DNA of 64,000 nucleotides, from contig JADJBS010000005.1 in assembly GCA_016703665.1 (NCBI GenBank), positions 58,516 to 122,515 of the forward strand, in the 5' to 3' direction. Shown here one piece after another: positions 9,252-18,483 of the stretch. The notes under the pieces are model-generated. The model searched no databases. It was not told the DNA's origin and worked only from the letters and a program-made list of their open reading frames with translations. Made by a program: the position numbers and the translations under genes. Each line of letters starts with the position of its first letter. Position 1 is the first letter of the stretch. This DNA is from Candidatus Defluviibacillus avedoerensis (GTDB lineage Bacteria; Pseudomonadota; Gammaproteobacteria; Burkholderiales; Burkholderiaceae_C).

Positions 9252-9746
9252 ATGGCTAAGTCCGCTCACATTTCTGAAACTCCCGCCACCCAGTTCCTCA
9301 AAGCTAACAAGGTTGCTTTCACCGAACACCCTTACGAGTACCTGGAACACGGTGGTGCCCAGCACAGTGCGGCGGTGCTGGGGTTTGACCCATTCACGGT
9401 AGTCAAAACCCTGATCATGGAGGACGAAAAGGCCAGGCCGCTGGTCGTGCTGATGCATGGCAACCGCACCGTGTCTACCAAGAAATTGGCTCGGCAGATT
9501 GGCTGCAAGTCGGTTGCGCCCTGCAAGCCGGAATTGGCCAACAAACACAGCGGCTATTTGGTGGGGGGCACGTCGCCCTTTGCCACCCGCAAGGGCATGC
9601 CGGTCTATATCGAATCGACGATTCTGGGCTTGCCACGCATCGCCATCAATGGCGGAAGGCGTGGATTTCTGGTGGAAATAGATCCGCAGGTCTGTGTGGC
9701 ATTGCTCGGGGCCAAGCCAGTCCAATGCGCTTTGATGGAGCCGTGA
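9252..9746 (+). CDS. ybaK: Cys-tRNA(Pro)/aminoacyl-tRNA deacylase YbaK
   Basis: A 164-residue editing-domain protein of the YbaK/EbsC/ProX family, which hydrolyses Cys-tRNA(Pro) made in error by prolyl-tRNA synthetase. Recognisable blocks are TPATQFLKANKVAF at the start, the conserved lysine region VVKTLIM, GNRTVSTKKLAR, and the GGTSPFATRKGMPVYIE loop. Start ATG 9252 fits the family N-terminus (MAKSAHISETP); an in-frame ATG 30 bases upstream has less support. Stands alone, with about 220 bases before it. Confidence 0.9.
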   Translation: MAKSAHISETPATQFLKANKVAFTEHPYEYLEHGGAQHSAAVLGFDPFTVVKTLIMEDEKARPLVVLMHGNRTVSTKKLARQIGCKSVAPCKPELANKHSGYLVGGTSPFATRKGMPVYIESTILGLPRIAINGGRRGFLVEIDPQVCVALLGAKPVQCALMEP

Positions 9747-9914
9747 CTTGTCTAGCTTCATCATTCTGTCTTTTGCCTACGGAACGACACATTTCATACG
9801 GGTTTAGGTCTGATTTCATGAATTCACCTGGGATAACTTTGCAGCGCCGTCAATCAATGTTAGAGTGAAAATCCCATTTAAATCAAGCACTTTTGCTTTT
9901 TGACGGGGGACAGA

Positions 9915-11723
9915 ATGAAACAAGAATCAAGTCAAATCCGGTTGTTTGTTCCGGAATTGCCGGACACGACGGATGCCATGGTCTCTGGGGGGGTGTATGC
10001 CATGGTCGCGGATACGCCGCCAGCGCGCTTTCCGCTGCTTGCTGCAACGCTCGAGGGCAACCGTCTTCAGCGCAGGCCGGTCACACTGTTGGTGGCCACA
10101 GATCCTAAAACCTTTCTTGATCGGCTTTCGTCTGTTGGGTTCGGTGGAGGATCAGCGGCGTTAGAGACCGGCCAGTTGGGCGTATTCCAGTTTCAAGAAG
10201 ATCTGAACAAAAATCTGTTCCGGTTTGGCATGGATGCCTTTACAAAAGAACTGGACTTTTTCGGGTTGCCTAAGAACAGCCTGCTGGTGATCGATCAGGC
10301 GGATGATCTCTTCAGTCTTCACGACTTGCCTCAGGCGCTCAACCAGGCTGACGGCCTTTCACATTGGGCGCGTCAATCAAACACTTCTGTTTTGCTTGTA
10401 TTCACGCGCGCCGCAGTCGTTCCCTCTGCGTTGGCTGTTCTCAATGGGTTGATGGATTACCTTTCCGGTATCGTGCGACTGGGTGGTCATCAGGCGGGCT
10501 TGGAACTGACTTTCGAGTATTGGCAGTCCCCAGGAGGTACCGTTGCGGCCAGGGTGTATCACCTGAACATGCTGGAGAACGGTCAGTATCAAATCAGGCA
10601 GCCCGATGTCATCGCAGGTTTGGCACTCGATGGCCCTGACAGAGTGACTGAACCAGCCAGTCCTGCTGATCAAAATTACCTTTATCTGGACCCTGCTGTC
10701 GGCCAAATTGGCAAGCAAATGAGCGGCCGCTGGCAGCAATGTGAGTCTGTCATGGGTATCTTGCGGCAGGCGCATGGTCTCGGTGACATCAGTGTTCTGC
10801 TTACCTTCGAGCGCCAAACCACACTGCGTGAATTGGCAGAATCAGTGCATAGCCTGCGCTTGACACTTGGAAAGACAGCACAAATTGTTGTGTTCGAGAG
10901 AGATGCTTCTTTGCGATACCAAAACGAAATACTGCTGTTGCGTTTGGGTGCAAATCTGATTGTGCACAGGGATGTACCGTCGATACGTATTCCCTTGATG
11001 CTTGAATCTCTGGCGGGTCAAATGTTCACGCGTGAGATCGAGATGCAATTTGACGAGGCGCTGGCGAGCGTCAGCGCATCAAGCCAAAAAGGGTATTTGC
11101 CGAAACAATTGTTTATCAGTGAATGCAACGCCATCGTAGAGAGAGCTGAGTTGCTTAATCTACCCTGTACGCTGGTACGGGCAAAAGCAGTAGGTGGAAA
11201 AACACCGGAGGAAGTGCTTTCAAACCTTCGAATCAATCGCCCAGGTGATATCACAACCCATGATGGCGAAAATTGCTATCTTTTCTTCAGCGGCTGTCCT
11301 CAGGCAAGTCTTGAACAGGCGATGTTGGCTGTGACGAATGGCAATGTGATGAGCTTGTTTACCCACGTTCAATACTGGGTTAGCAGAGAAGAGTTACGCA
11401 ATGCATTGCGTAACTTCGGGCCCGTTGAACATTTGGCAGCGACATTGAGCGCACCCAAGCAAGCTGCTAATGGCGCTTCACTTTCCGTTGAGAATCCTTT
11501 TGCAGTCGAGCATGTCGACGCCGCGCCTGTTGTCCTGCGCGTTGTTTCTCCTGCATCGAAACAAAATGCCCTTTTATCTGCAAGCTCAGTGGTCAGTGAA
11601 CCAGCGGTTGAACAAAATCGATCCGCTTTGTCTTTCAGGCCAACCGCAAGTTCCACGGTCAGTCCACTGCGTCGAATGGTGGCGCGGCGCGTAACAGAAA
11701 CTCAAGCGAATTCAGTTGAATAG
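9915..11723 (+). CDS. bcsE: BcsE, c-di-GMP-binding regulator of polysaccharide synthesis
   Basis: A 602-residue homologue of BcsE, the cytosolic c-di-GMP receptor that boosts cellulose secretion in enterobacteria. It has a degenerate RecA-like N-terminal part, a degenerate receiver-like middle (SVLLTFERQTTLRELAESVH then LLRLGANLIV) and a GGDEF-derived C-terminal domain with the c-di-GMP-binding RxGD motif as R-P-G-D at residues 442-445. The region from about residue 290 to 510 aligns by eye with E. coli BcsE along its length. ATG 9915 is chosen for the strong GGGGGA ribosome-binding site at 9905-9910. First gene of a likely operon, with no cellulose synthase nearby. C-terminal ~100 residues are low-complexity. 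Confidence 0.88.
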   Translation: MKQESSQIRLFVPELPDTTDAMVSGGVYAMVADTPPARFPLLAATLEGNRLQRRPVTLLVATDPKTFLDRLSSVGFGGGSAALETGQLGVFQFQEDLNKNLFRFGMDAFTKELDFFGLPKNSLLVIDQADDLFSLHDLPQALNQADGLSHWARQSNTSVLLVFTRAAVVPSALAVLNGLMDYLSGIVRLGGHQAGLELTFEYWQSPGGTVAARVYHLNMLENGQYQIRQPDVIAGLALDGPDRVTEPASPADQNYLYLDPAVGQIGKQMSGRWQQCESVMGILRQAHGLGDISVLLTFERQTTLRELAESVHSLRLTLGKTAQIVVFERDASLRYQNEILLLRLGANLIVHRDVPSIRIPLMLESLAGQMFTREIEMQFDEALASVSASSQKGYLPKQLFISECNAIVERAELLNLPCTLVRAKAVGGKTPEEVLSNLRINRPGDITTHDGENCYLFFSGCPQASLEQAMLAVTNGNVMSLFTHVQYWVSREELRNALRNFGPVEHLAATLSAPKQAANGASLSVENPFAVEHVDAAPVVLRVVSPASKQNALLSASSVVSEPAVEQNRSALSFRPTASSTVSPLRRMVARRVTETQANSVE

Positions 11724-11737
11724 GTCCTCTTTTGTTT

Positions 11738-13087
11738 ATGGCCTGTATTGATCGCGCGAAATCATCCAGTTGTGCTTGCTCTGGTCGGCTCGTTCTAACG
11801 GCGCTTTTGTTCGGCTTGGTCGGAGACAAGGCAGTTGCGCAGGAGACCCTACAGTTGTCCCCATCTCTCAGCCTGGGTGCGGCCGATCAGGCGCGAGCAG
11901 GATTGGTTCTGCTGGTGGAGTTGGATAAACTCTTCGATGCCGCGCAGCACGAGGCTGCAGGTACGCTTGGACTGCAATTGCTTGAGCAAGGTGTGCGTCC
12001 CAACGAGACTCAGCGACTCAATATTGCCAACAGTTTGGCTTGGTCCAACCGCTTGCCTCAGGCGGTCAATGCCTATCAAACCTTGCTTGGGGGGCGTCAT
12101 GATGCACAAGCGAGACTCGCGATTGCCAATGCGCTTCGCTGGGATGGTCACCCAGACTTGGCAATGCCTGAATACCAGCGTGCCTTGGTATCGGATCTTG
12201 GCAACAGAGGCGCTGTTGATGGACTTGAGTATTCGGCACGGGAGCTGCGACCCAGCACAACGGTAAGTGTTGGAGGTGCTAAAGACAGCAGCGATATGCG
12301 TCGAAATACGCTGATGGTCAATCATCGTTGGCGCGGCGCCAATTCAGCTCAAATTTTTGAGCTTGAGACTCGGGTGGCGCAGGATAAATTGGATCCGGCC
12401 CAACTCAAAGTGTCAGAAACCGATTTGACCATTCGATACCAGGACATGGATCTACCGCTCACGCCCAAAGTTCACCTCAACCTGATGGCGAAGCCGCATG
12501 GGAACGTGTACGGTGGACTGCGTCTTAAGCTGGCAGAAAGTACTTTCTTGAGTCTAGACAGGCAGAACTGGGGTATTGCCAGCTTCAGCGCACGTGCGCT
12601 TGATCAAAATCTGTCTGCGTACCGTGTTGGGATGGACAGCCGTTATCGGGCAGGTATGGGTGAATTTGCTGGGGCGGTCCATATTTACCGTATATCGGAC
12701 AGTAATACCGTGCTCAGCAGTTCATTCAAGTTCACTCCTTCTTGGCGTCCCCTGGGGCCTGGGTTAAAGTTCTTTACCTCTGTGGAAACACGAGATGTTC
12801 GCTTCAACACTTTGAATTACTGGTCACCAAAGGACGGCTCTGGCACCGCTTACTTGGGGGTTCTCGGTGAGTGGTCGGAGAAGGACTGGTCCCTGTATGG
12901 TTCCGCGCAAGTCGGCCGACCGGTATACGGCGAAGCGGGTTCCGCTTGGAGTGTCAGCGCAGCGGGCAAGCGTTGGATCAATACCGACATGGCGCTTGGT
13001 TTTAATCTGTGGTCATTGTCCAGTTGGCGTGATGGCTTGAAGTACCGAGCTCACTCCATGGCCGTCAATTTAGAAAAACTCTGGTGA
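11738..13087 (+). CDS. TPR-containing outer-membrane beta-barrel exporter (PgaA/BcsC-like)
   Basis: A 449-residue secreted protein. A signal peptide ends at AVA-QE near residue 36. Residues ~45-165 contain about three tetratricopeptide-like helix pairs (for example LANSLAWSNRLPQAVNAYQTLL, IANALRWDGHPDLAMPEYQRAL). The remaining ~280 residues alternate polar and hydrophobic residues with many aromatic girdle positions and end LEKLW, as expected for a barrel. The order TPR then barrel is that of the PgaA, BcsC and AlgK/E exporters, but it is much shorter than PgaA or BcsC. It probably carries the polymer across the outer membrane. TTG 11732 is an alternative start; ATG 11738 preferred. Overlaps the next gene. 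Confidence 0.75.
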   Translation: MACIDRAKSSSCACSGRLVLTALLFGLVGDKAVAQETLQLSPSLSLGAADQARAGLVLLVELDKLFDAAQHEAAGTLGLQLLEQGVRPNETQRLNIANSLAWSNRLPQAVNAYQTLLGGRHDAQARLAIANALRWDGHPDLAMPEYQRALVSDLGNRGAVDGLEYSARELRPSTTVSVGGAKDSSDMRRNTLMVNHRWRGANSAQIFELETRVAQDKLDPAQLKVSETDLTIRYQDMDLPLTPKVHLNLMAKPHGNVYGGLRLKLAESTFLSLDRQNWGIASFSARALDQNLSAYRVGMDSRYRAGMGEFAGAVHIYRISDSNTVLSSSFKFTPSWRPLGPGLKFFTSVETRDVRFNTLNYWSPKDGSGTAYLGVLGEWSEKDWSLYGSAQVGRPVYGEAGSAWSVSAAGKRWINTDMALGFNLWSLSSWRDGLKYRAHSMAVNLEKLW

Positions 13088-14454
13088 TGGAACGTACCCG
13101 CAACGTCCGAGTGTTTCGATATGGGCTGGGTATTTCCCTGATGATGATCCTTGTCGTTCTCATTAGCTTAAATCATCTGAATTTATTGCGCTTGGGATTC
13201 GGCGACCTCCGTGTCCTCTTTGAAAGCCTTGTACTGAGTGCGATTTCTGCATACCTGCTGTTCTTTCTGTCTCTCCTTGTTCTGCGGTATGCGGTGCTGA
13301 TTTTTTACTCCTTTATGGAGCACGTGGACATTCAGATCAAGAATCGTCAACAAGCTGAGCGTTCGTCTTCAATCCAACAGGTCTTTCCGATGGTCAGTAT
13401 CGTTGTGCCTGCGTACAACGAAGGCCCCGTTATTGAAGCTGCCGTTCAGGCTTTGCTGCGCTTGGATTATCCGAACTATGAGGTCCTGATCGTTGATGAT
13501 GGATCGACTGACAACACATATGAAAAGGCCATGGTTGTCGCCAGGAACAGCAGCAAAATTCCTGTGCGTGTGATCGCAAAGGCCAATGGCGGAAAAGCAG
13601 ATGCGTTAAATGCAGGCATGGCTTGTGCACGTGGTGAGTTCATTCTGAATATGGATGGAGATACGAAGCTGTCCGCCAATACGCTTAGGGCGTGCATACG
13701 CCATTTTGACGATCCCAGTGTTGGAGCCGTTGCCGGAAATGTCAAGGTCATCAACCGGGAAAATGTCTGGACCAGAATTCAGGCGCTTGAGTACATCGAA
13801 GGTTTGGCGATGGCCCGAAAAGCCCAAAGCTTTGTGCGTTCGGTCAACATTATTCCGGGACCGCTCGGTATGTTCCGAAAATCTGTCTTGCAACAAGTGG
13901 AAGGCTATGACCGCGACACCTTTGCTGAGGACTGCGACCTCACGCTGAAAATTCTCATGCGTGGTTGGCATGTCGCCTACGAACCTACGGCAGTAGCCTG
14001 GGTTGAGACACCAAGTCGTTTGCTTGATTTGCTCAAACAGCGGTATCGATGGACCCGGGGAATCCTCCAGGCCATGAAAAAACACAGCGCTGCACTGTTT
14101 AGTCCTCGTAAAGCTGGGATAAATTTTTTTATTCTTTGGTACATGTTGTTTGAAGCCATTGTTTGGCCGATTTCAACGGTAGCAGGAAGCGTTTTTTTTG
14201 CCTATGTAGGTTTGCGCTACGGTATCGTCGTGTTCATTCTTTACTGGTGGTTACAGCTAACCATGCTTGATTTAATCGCTGCGACCTATTGTGTTGTGGT
14301 CGAAGAAGAAGACCCGATACTGATTTTGTATGCGGTGAGCTTTCGCTTGTTCTATATCACCATCATTGATGTCTCTAAGGTTTTCGCCACGCTCGAAGAG
14401 TGGATGGGAACCCGTATGACCTGGGGAAAATTGCAGAGAGAGGGAAAGCTTTAG
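13087..14454 (+). CDS. Processive family 2 glycosyltransferase (PgaC-like polysaccharide synthase)
   Basis: A 455-residue inner-membrane synthase. Two membrane segments (about residues 10-30 and 45-75) precede the GT-A catalytic domain. The processive signature is complete: VDDGSTD with Asp137/Asp138, the DxD at Asp190-Asp192 (NMDGDTK), the catalytic base in AED (Asp282) and Q-x-x-R-W at 318-322 (QRYRW). Three or four membrane segments follow in the C-terminal third. There is no C-terminal PilZ domain, unlike BcsA, so direct c-di-GMP binding is not expected; BcsE next door could supply it. Closest in architecture to PgaC (poly-GlcNAc synthase), but the sugar is not established. Start overlaps the previous stop (TGATG); GTG 13084 is possible. 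Confidence 0.87.
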   Translation: MERTRNVRVFRYGLGISLMMILVVLISLNHLNLLRLGFGDLRVLFESLVLSAISAYLLFFLSLLVLRYAVLIFYSFMEHVDIQIKNRQQAERSSSIQQVFPMVSIVVPAYNEGPVIEAAVQALLRLDYPNYEVLIVDDGSTDNTYEKAMVVARNSSKIPVRVIAKANGGKADALNAGMACARGEFILNMDGDTKLSANTLRACIRHFDDPSVGAVAGNVKVINRENVWTRIQALEYIEGLAMARKAQSFVRSVNIIPGPLGMFRKSVLQQVEGYDRDTFAEDCDLTLKILMRGWHVAYEPTAVAWVETPSRLLDLLKQRYRWTRGILQAMKKHSAALFSPRKAGINFFILWYMLFEAIVWPISTVAGSVFFAYVGLRYGIVVFILYWWLQLTMLDLIAATYCVVVEEEDPILILYAVSFRLFYITIIDVSKVFATLEEWMGTRMTWGKLQREGKL

Positions 14455-14455
14455 C

Positions 14456-14680
14456 ATGGACATTATTTCAGTCTTGGCAACCGTCATCCTGTTGACAACG
14501 ATTGGTACGCTGATCGTCGCTATTGCCGCCTATGGTGCGTTCAAGCTACGAGACAAACGAAAACCGTCGCGTAACGACCCGACCGTGACAGCAGGGAAAC
14601 CAACAGAGCCTATTTTCTTGAAACGCTATAAGCCGAGCAGTGCAAGGCCAGCGGCCAAAAACGTGAGTTCCCGTCTTTAA
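14456..14680 (+). CDS. BcsF-like short single-span membrane protein
   Basis: A 74-residue protein starting one base after the glycosyltransferase stop. One transmembrane helix (about residues 5-30) is followed by a basic cytoplasmic-type tail (KLRDKRKPSR...) ending with FLKRYKPSSARPAAK. E. coli BcsF has the same size and plan: an N-terminal span and a basic tail that holds BcsE at the membrane, with a comparable F-x-KP-R-Y-x-KP stretch. Identity as a BcsF counterpart is my inference from architecture, this short motif and its co-occurrence with bcsE. PgaD-like accessory proteins are the alternative, but those have two spans. Confidence 0.5.
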   Translation: MDIISVLATVILLTTIGTLIVAIAAYGAFKLRDKRKPSRNDPTVTAGKPTEPIFLKRYKPSSARPAAKNVSSRL

Positions 14681-14695
14681 AAGAGGGTATCTCCA

Positions 14696-16522
14696 ATGTC
14701 GATTGAGTACCCTGTCGATTTCGAGTCACGCCCGGTTTATCGGCGCGTCGGAACGTACTTGATTGGCATTGTTGTTCTCGGCTTGGCTGCGGCAGCTTTG
14801 GTTTTTACACTGGCTATGCAGGGCGTTGGCTGGCCCATTTCCCTTTTGCGTGGTGGTGCTGTATCTGCGGGTACGTTAGCATCCCTCAAGCAAGAAAATG
14901 GACAAGTTTGGTTGTATTCCGCGCCCGCCAGCAGATCTTACTTTGCCAGTGTCGGAGGCAATTACGACCAACTTCTGCAGGCCTGGCGTCAGTACTTTGA
15001 CCGTCGATCAGAGAAGGCGCACGAAATATCCGATTTAAGCGCGATTTCCAGTGCCAGTGGTGGTGTGGTGATCTTGGCGTCGGCAGCGGCACTGGGCGAA
15101 GCTGAGCGGCGTCAGCTCACGGAGTTCAGACAACGTGGCGGCAGCGTCCTCGCCACATGGGCAACGGGCACTCGTGACCTACATGGCCAGTGGCATGGGT
15201 GGGGTTTTTTGGAAAATTTACTCCAGGCGAAATATCTGGGGGAGCGTGCGGCTTCGGCTTCGGTTTCAAATGTGCTCATCATCAGTGGTAATTCGCCGCT
15301 TGCTTCTGTTGCGATGACGGGTCGGCAGATTGAACTGGGGGGATTGACTGAACCGCCCTTACGCTTTGACAGTCCAAACAGGTCGGGGCTCTTTCTCGGT
15401 CAGGATGGCTCATCGAACGATTACTCGATCGTTTTCGCCGAATCCAGTACAAACGGCGCGCGCGCGCTGTTGTTTGGATTTGCAGAGACTGCCTGGGAGC
15501 GGCAGCCAGAAGACGTCTATCTGTTGGTAGATGCCAGTTTGAACTGGCTAAGGCACAAGCCACAGCTTCAGATTGCTGGTTGGCCTCATGGGAAGGTTTC
15601 AGCACAAAGTTTTACATTGGATGCCGACACGCCCTGCAACAATTTCAGAAATCGGATGTCAAGTGGCGAGGTTTTGACGCGCGCATCAGTCTATTCTTAC
15701 CAGCCGAAATGCTGCCTTTTGCTTCTGACTGGATTACCTACTTCCAGGGAGAACATGGAAGTCGCCCAGCGGGGGGCTGTATCCGGCAGTGCCTCACCAG
15801 TGGCGGCGGTAAGTACCAAGTCCTCTGTGGTCGTATCGCCTGTAGGGGGTCTTGTTGGATACAGTTCCCACAACGAGCGCTACAGTCTCGATGCCCAGCA
15901 GAGCTTGCAAAATTCAGGTATTCGCTATTGCATCTCAGCTCCTCAGGCTGGAAGAGGTGCCTTGCCCTATTTCGCAGCCATATCAGGAACGGATTCCACC
16001 AATGGATTGCTTATGTTGCCGAGATCGCAGTCGAATGACACGGCGCTATTGACAGCGAATGGTGACAGCGACAGCTTAACGCGAGCTTTGCGCAAAAATT
16101 TTGATGGCAGCGCTGAAATCGGTGGCCTGGGAATTTTGGGGCTTCATACTTCCGCACTGGCAAATCCCCTGTTGTCCCAATCGCTTGCCGAGTATCAGGC
16201 GTATGTCAAGTCGCAGTCAGACCGAGTCTGGCTGGCGTCTACGGGGGAGGTAAACAGCTGGTGGCGTGACCGATCGCGCATTGGGTTGGTTCAGCGGCAG
16301 TTAGGCTTCAGGTTTGAATTTGACTTGGCTATTGGCGGCGAGCGTCCCGTGACCGGAGCCAGTTTGGTGTTGACGCTGCCTCGAAAAGGTGAGCCGCCCA
16401 GCGTTTCTGGCCTCAAAATAGGCATGCCGATGCCGACGCTGCGCTTGCTGGATCCATTTCGCGCAATGATCGTCTTCGATGCACTTTCCCCTGGCAATTA
16501 CTTCTACCAAGTGACTTTTTGA
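14696..16522 (+). CDS. Membrane-anchored periplasmic protein with degenerate polysaccharide-deacetylase-like domain
   Basis: A 608-residue protein. One membrane anchor (about residues 20-42) leaves the rest in the periplasm. Residues ~70-290 look like a class I amidotransferase-like/Rossmann fold (SSASGGVVILASAAAL, REFRQRGGSVLATW-type pattern). Residues ~300-480 resemble a NodB polysaccharide deacetylase: FTLDADT (Asp309, Asp311) replaces the usual TFDDG, and GYSSHNERY (His392) replaces the H-x-x-x-H metal motif, keeping only one His. A beta-sandwich-like tail follows. Activity is therefore doubtful; it may bind polymer. Its stop touches the stop of the GH18-like gene, tail to tail with no gap. 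Function unproven. Confidence 0.55.
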   Translation: MSIEYPVDFESRPVYRRVGTYLIGIVVLGLAAAALVFTLAMQGVGWPISLLRGGAVSAGTLASLKQENGQVWLYSAPASRSYFASVGGNYDQLLQAWRQYFDRRSEKAHEISDLSAISSASGGVVILASAAALGEAERRQLTEFRQRGGSVLATWATGTRDLHGQWHGWGFLENLLQAKYLGERAASASVSNVLIISGNSPLASVAMTGRQIELGGLTEPPLRFDSPNRSGLFLGQDGSSNDYSIVFAESSTNGARALLFGFAETAWERQPEDVYLLVDASLNWLRHKPQLQIAGWPHGKVSAQSFTLDADTPCNNFRNRMSSGEVLTRASVYSYQPKCCLLLLTGLPTSRENMEVAQRGAVSGSASPVAAVSTKSSVVVSPVGGLVGYSSHNERYSLDAQQSLQNSGIRYCISAPQAGRGALPYFAAISGTDSTNGLLMLPRSQSNDTALLTANGDSDSLTRALRKNFDGSAEIGGLGILGLHTSALANPLLSQSLAEYQAYVKSQSDRVWLASTGEVNSWWRDRSRIGLVQRQLGFRFEFDLAIGGERPVTGASLVLTLPRKGEPPSVSGLKIGMPMPTLRLLDPFRAMIVFDALSPGNYFYQVTF

Positions 16523-17632
16523 TCAAGGTCTTTGCCAGTGATTGCGAAGAATTGTGGTCAAGACACCCTTGTCGTAGCCGAGTGGAAAAAATGCGAGGCC
16601 AGCCAAACCATTGCGACTGAGCCAATCTGCTTTGATCCGCAAGCTCCACGAATCCTCGAACCAGCCGACAGTGCATGAACCTTGACCGTTGTCAAACAGG
16701 TAGTACAGCGACGAGGACTCCAACTCGACCTGTGCACCGTGACGGGCAACCTGACGTTGGATATCGCCTCGAAAACTTGCGTTGGGCATTGTTTTGAGTG
16801 GCAGCAAGGACGTGAGGCCGCCTACTCCCTTGTGTGCGCCTCTTGGCTGACATGAAGGGACAGTCCATTCGTAGCCATAGAGGGGAAAACTCATCAACAA
16901 GCGATGGCGTGGCAGCTTCATCGATTCTGCCAGCTGCAGCATTTTTTCCCAGCTCACCGCGTCAGGGCCTGCGAGCGGTGCAACAGGCCCAGCCAGAGGG
17001 CTGTTCAAGAAATGTGCGTCATAGCCTTGCAGTACCACCCAATCAACGGAGCGCAAAACTTTGGCGTCATATATTTGGGCGTAGGTGCCTGAAGGCAGAA
17101 AAATACTCAGTTGTCGGCTGGGTTTGAGTTGATGAAGTCTGGTCGCGAGGGTATTTACAAAGCGACGATATCGGGAAATAGCGGCACGGCTGGTTTGTTC
17201 AGCTTTGACTTCGACATCAAGATGCAACCCCCCCACCTGGTTGCTGGAAGAGACCAGCTCCGTCAATTCATCCTGCAGGCGATCTGACGCTTCGGTGGAT
17301 TCAAATACTGCGCGGAATGTATGGTGATCGGCAAGCGTGATTGCCAGATCAAATGCCTGGCTGTGCTGAGTCAACTGGGCGCGCCAATCCTCCCATTGCT
17401 GTGGCCAGCCGTGACGCTGATCCAATGTGCCCGATGGACCCACTTCCAATTGAAAGAAAACAGAGCGGTCAAGCTCCTTGATGTCTTGGTCTTTCCAGGC
17501 GTCGCCCATCCACCAAGCCTGGTACCCCCAGATTTGCATGGGTGAGGCTTGGGCAGCGCTGATCGAAACAACACAGCAGAGCGCGAGTAGCAAGGTACGC
17601 GAGCGCACTGTATCCATACTAAATAGGTTCAT
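16523..17632 (-). CDS. Secreted GH18-like glycoside hydrolase
   Basis: A 369-residue protein with a signal peptide (SRTLLLALCCVVSISAAQAS). The TIM-barrel strand 4 motif reads GGLHLDVEVK with Asp139 and Glu141, matching the D-x-E end of the GH18 motif. Other barrel features are DWVVLQGYDAHF (strand 6 with Tyr/Asp) and LLMSFPLYGYEW. GH18 enzymes and their relatives act on GlcNAc-containing polymers, so this may trim or release the local polysaccharide. It lies on the opposite strand between the two halves of the exopolysaccharide locus and is divergent from the algF-like gene. ATG 17617 is an alternative start that places the signal peptide at the N-terminus. Confidence 0.68.
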   Translation of the reverse strand: MNLFSMDTVRSRTLLLALCCVVSISAAQASPMQIWGYQAWWMGDAWKDQDIKELDRSVFFQLEVGPSGTLDQRHGWPQQWEDWRAQLTQHSQAFDLAITLADHHTFRAVFESTEASDRLQDELTELVSSSNQVGGLHLDVEVKAEQTSRAAISRYRRFVNTLATRLHQLKPSRQLSIFLPSGTYAQIYDAKVLRSVDWVVLQGYDAHFLNSPLAGPVAPLAGPDAVSWEKMLQLAESMKLPRHRLLMSFPLYGYEWTVPSCQPRGAHKGVGGLTSLLPLKTMPNASFRGDIQRQVARHGAQVELESSSLYYLFDNGQGSCTVGWFEDSWSLRIKADWLSRNGLAGLAFFPLGYDKGVLTTILRNHWQRP

Positions 17633-17754
17633 CCGCAGACTCTTTCGTGAATCCAACGCTTTAGAGCAAATATCTGACCGTAGAATGAAAAGCAACATGG
17701 GCCTACGGCTCTGAACCCTGAGCCACTTTGGTTTTACTTCAACGCGCCGAGATC

Positions 17755-18441
17755 ATGTCACAGATACTGCACCTGCCCCGTCGAAGTTTTCTACTCCTTG
17801 CAGCCCAACCTGTTAGCTTGCTTGCGCAAAGCAGCAGTGGTCTTTACGACCCTCAGCCACCGGCAAACGCGGCCTATTTACGCGTGCTTTTGCCCTTGCG
17901 CATGAGCGGGCATTGGCAACTCGAGGTGGATGGAAAACCACGGTTTTCGACCTTGGTCAGTGGTGAACCTAGCCCCTATCTGGTGATAGGTTCAGGGTCG
18001 CATCAGATCAGCGTGAAGGATAGTGCGGGCAAGCAAGTGGTGCTTCACGAGTTTAATGCACTGCCTGGTCGCGCAAATACTTGGGCGCTTTCGGCCACGG
18101 ACAAAAGACCGACGGTGTTTGACGATAAGACAAGCAGCAACAAACTCAAGGCGCAACTGAGTGTTTACCACCTTGGCAAGGATGTGCAGATTGACGTGTT
18201 GACACCTGACGGTCAAACCAAAGTCTTTAGTCAACTTGTGCCTGGCTCGATCAGCACGCTAGCTGTGAATCCCGTGCAGGTCGAATTAGTGGCCAATGCG
18301 GGGGGGAAACCTGTTTCGGGAAGGGTCGCTTTTGATTTGGTACAGGGTGCGAGTTACAGCTTGTTCTTGATGCCCGATGCGCAAGGCAAGTTTCAATTGA
18401 TTGGTGCAATTAATCGCGTAGAACGATACACCGGCAAATAG
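17755..18441 (+). CDS. AlgF-like periplasmic polysaccharide O-acetylation protein
   Basis: A 228-residue exported protein with an N-terminal signal (RRSFLLLAAQPVSLLAQ). The mature protein opens with LYDPQPPANAAYLRVL, which matches the start of mature AlgF (LYDP...P..A.yvRv). Two beta-sandwich-like domains follow. AlgF works with AlgI, AlgJ and AlgX in O-acetylation of alginate. Here it heads a four-gene block algF-algX-algI-algJ. Start ATG 17755; an in-frame upstream start is possible, but the signal peptide fits 17755. Confidence 0.82.
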   Translation: MSQILHLPRRSFLLLAAQPVSLLAQSSSGLYDPQPPANAAYLRVLLPLRMSGHWQLEVDGKPRFSTLVSGEPSPYLVIGSGSHQISVKDSAGKQVVLHEFNALPGRANTWALSATDKRPTVFDDKTSSNKLKAQLSVYHLGKDVQIDVLTPDGQTKVFSQLVPGSISTLAVNPVQVELVANAGGKPVSGRVAFDLVQGASYSLFLMPDAQGKFQLIGAINRVERYTGK

Positions 18442-18483
18442 TTGTTAGCGTCTGATGAGGATCGTGCCTGAAGGAGATCATTT

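Noticed and set aside
9840..9914. A promoter before bcsE
   Set aside because: I could not find a -35/-10 pair with acceptable spacing; only the ribosome-binding site is convincing.
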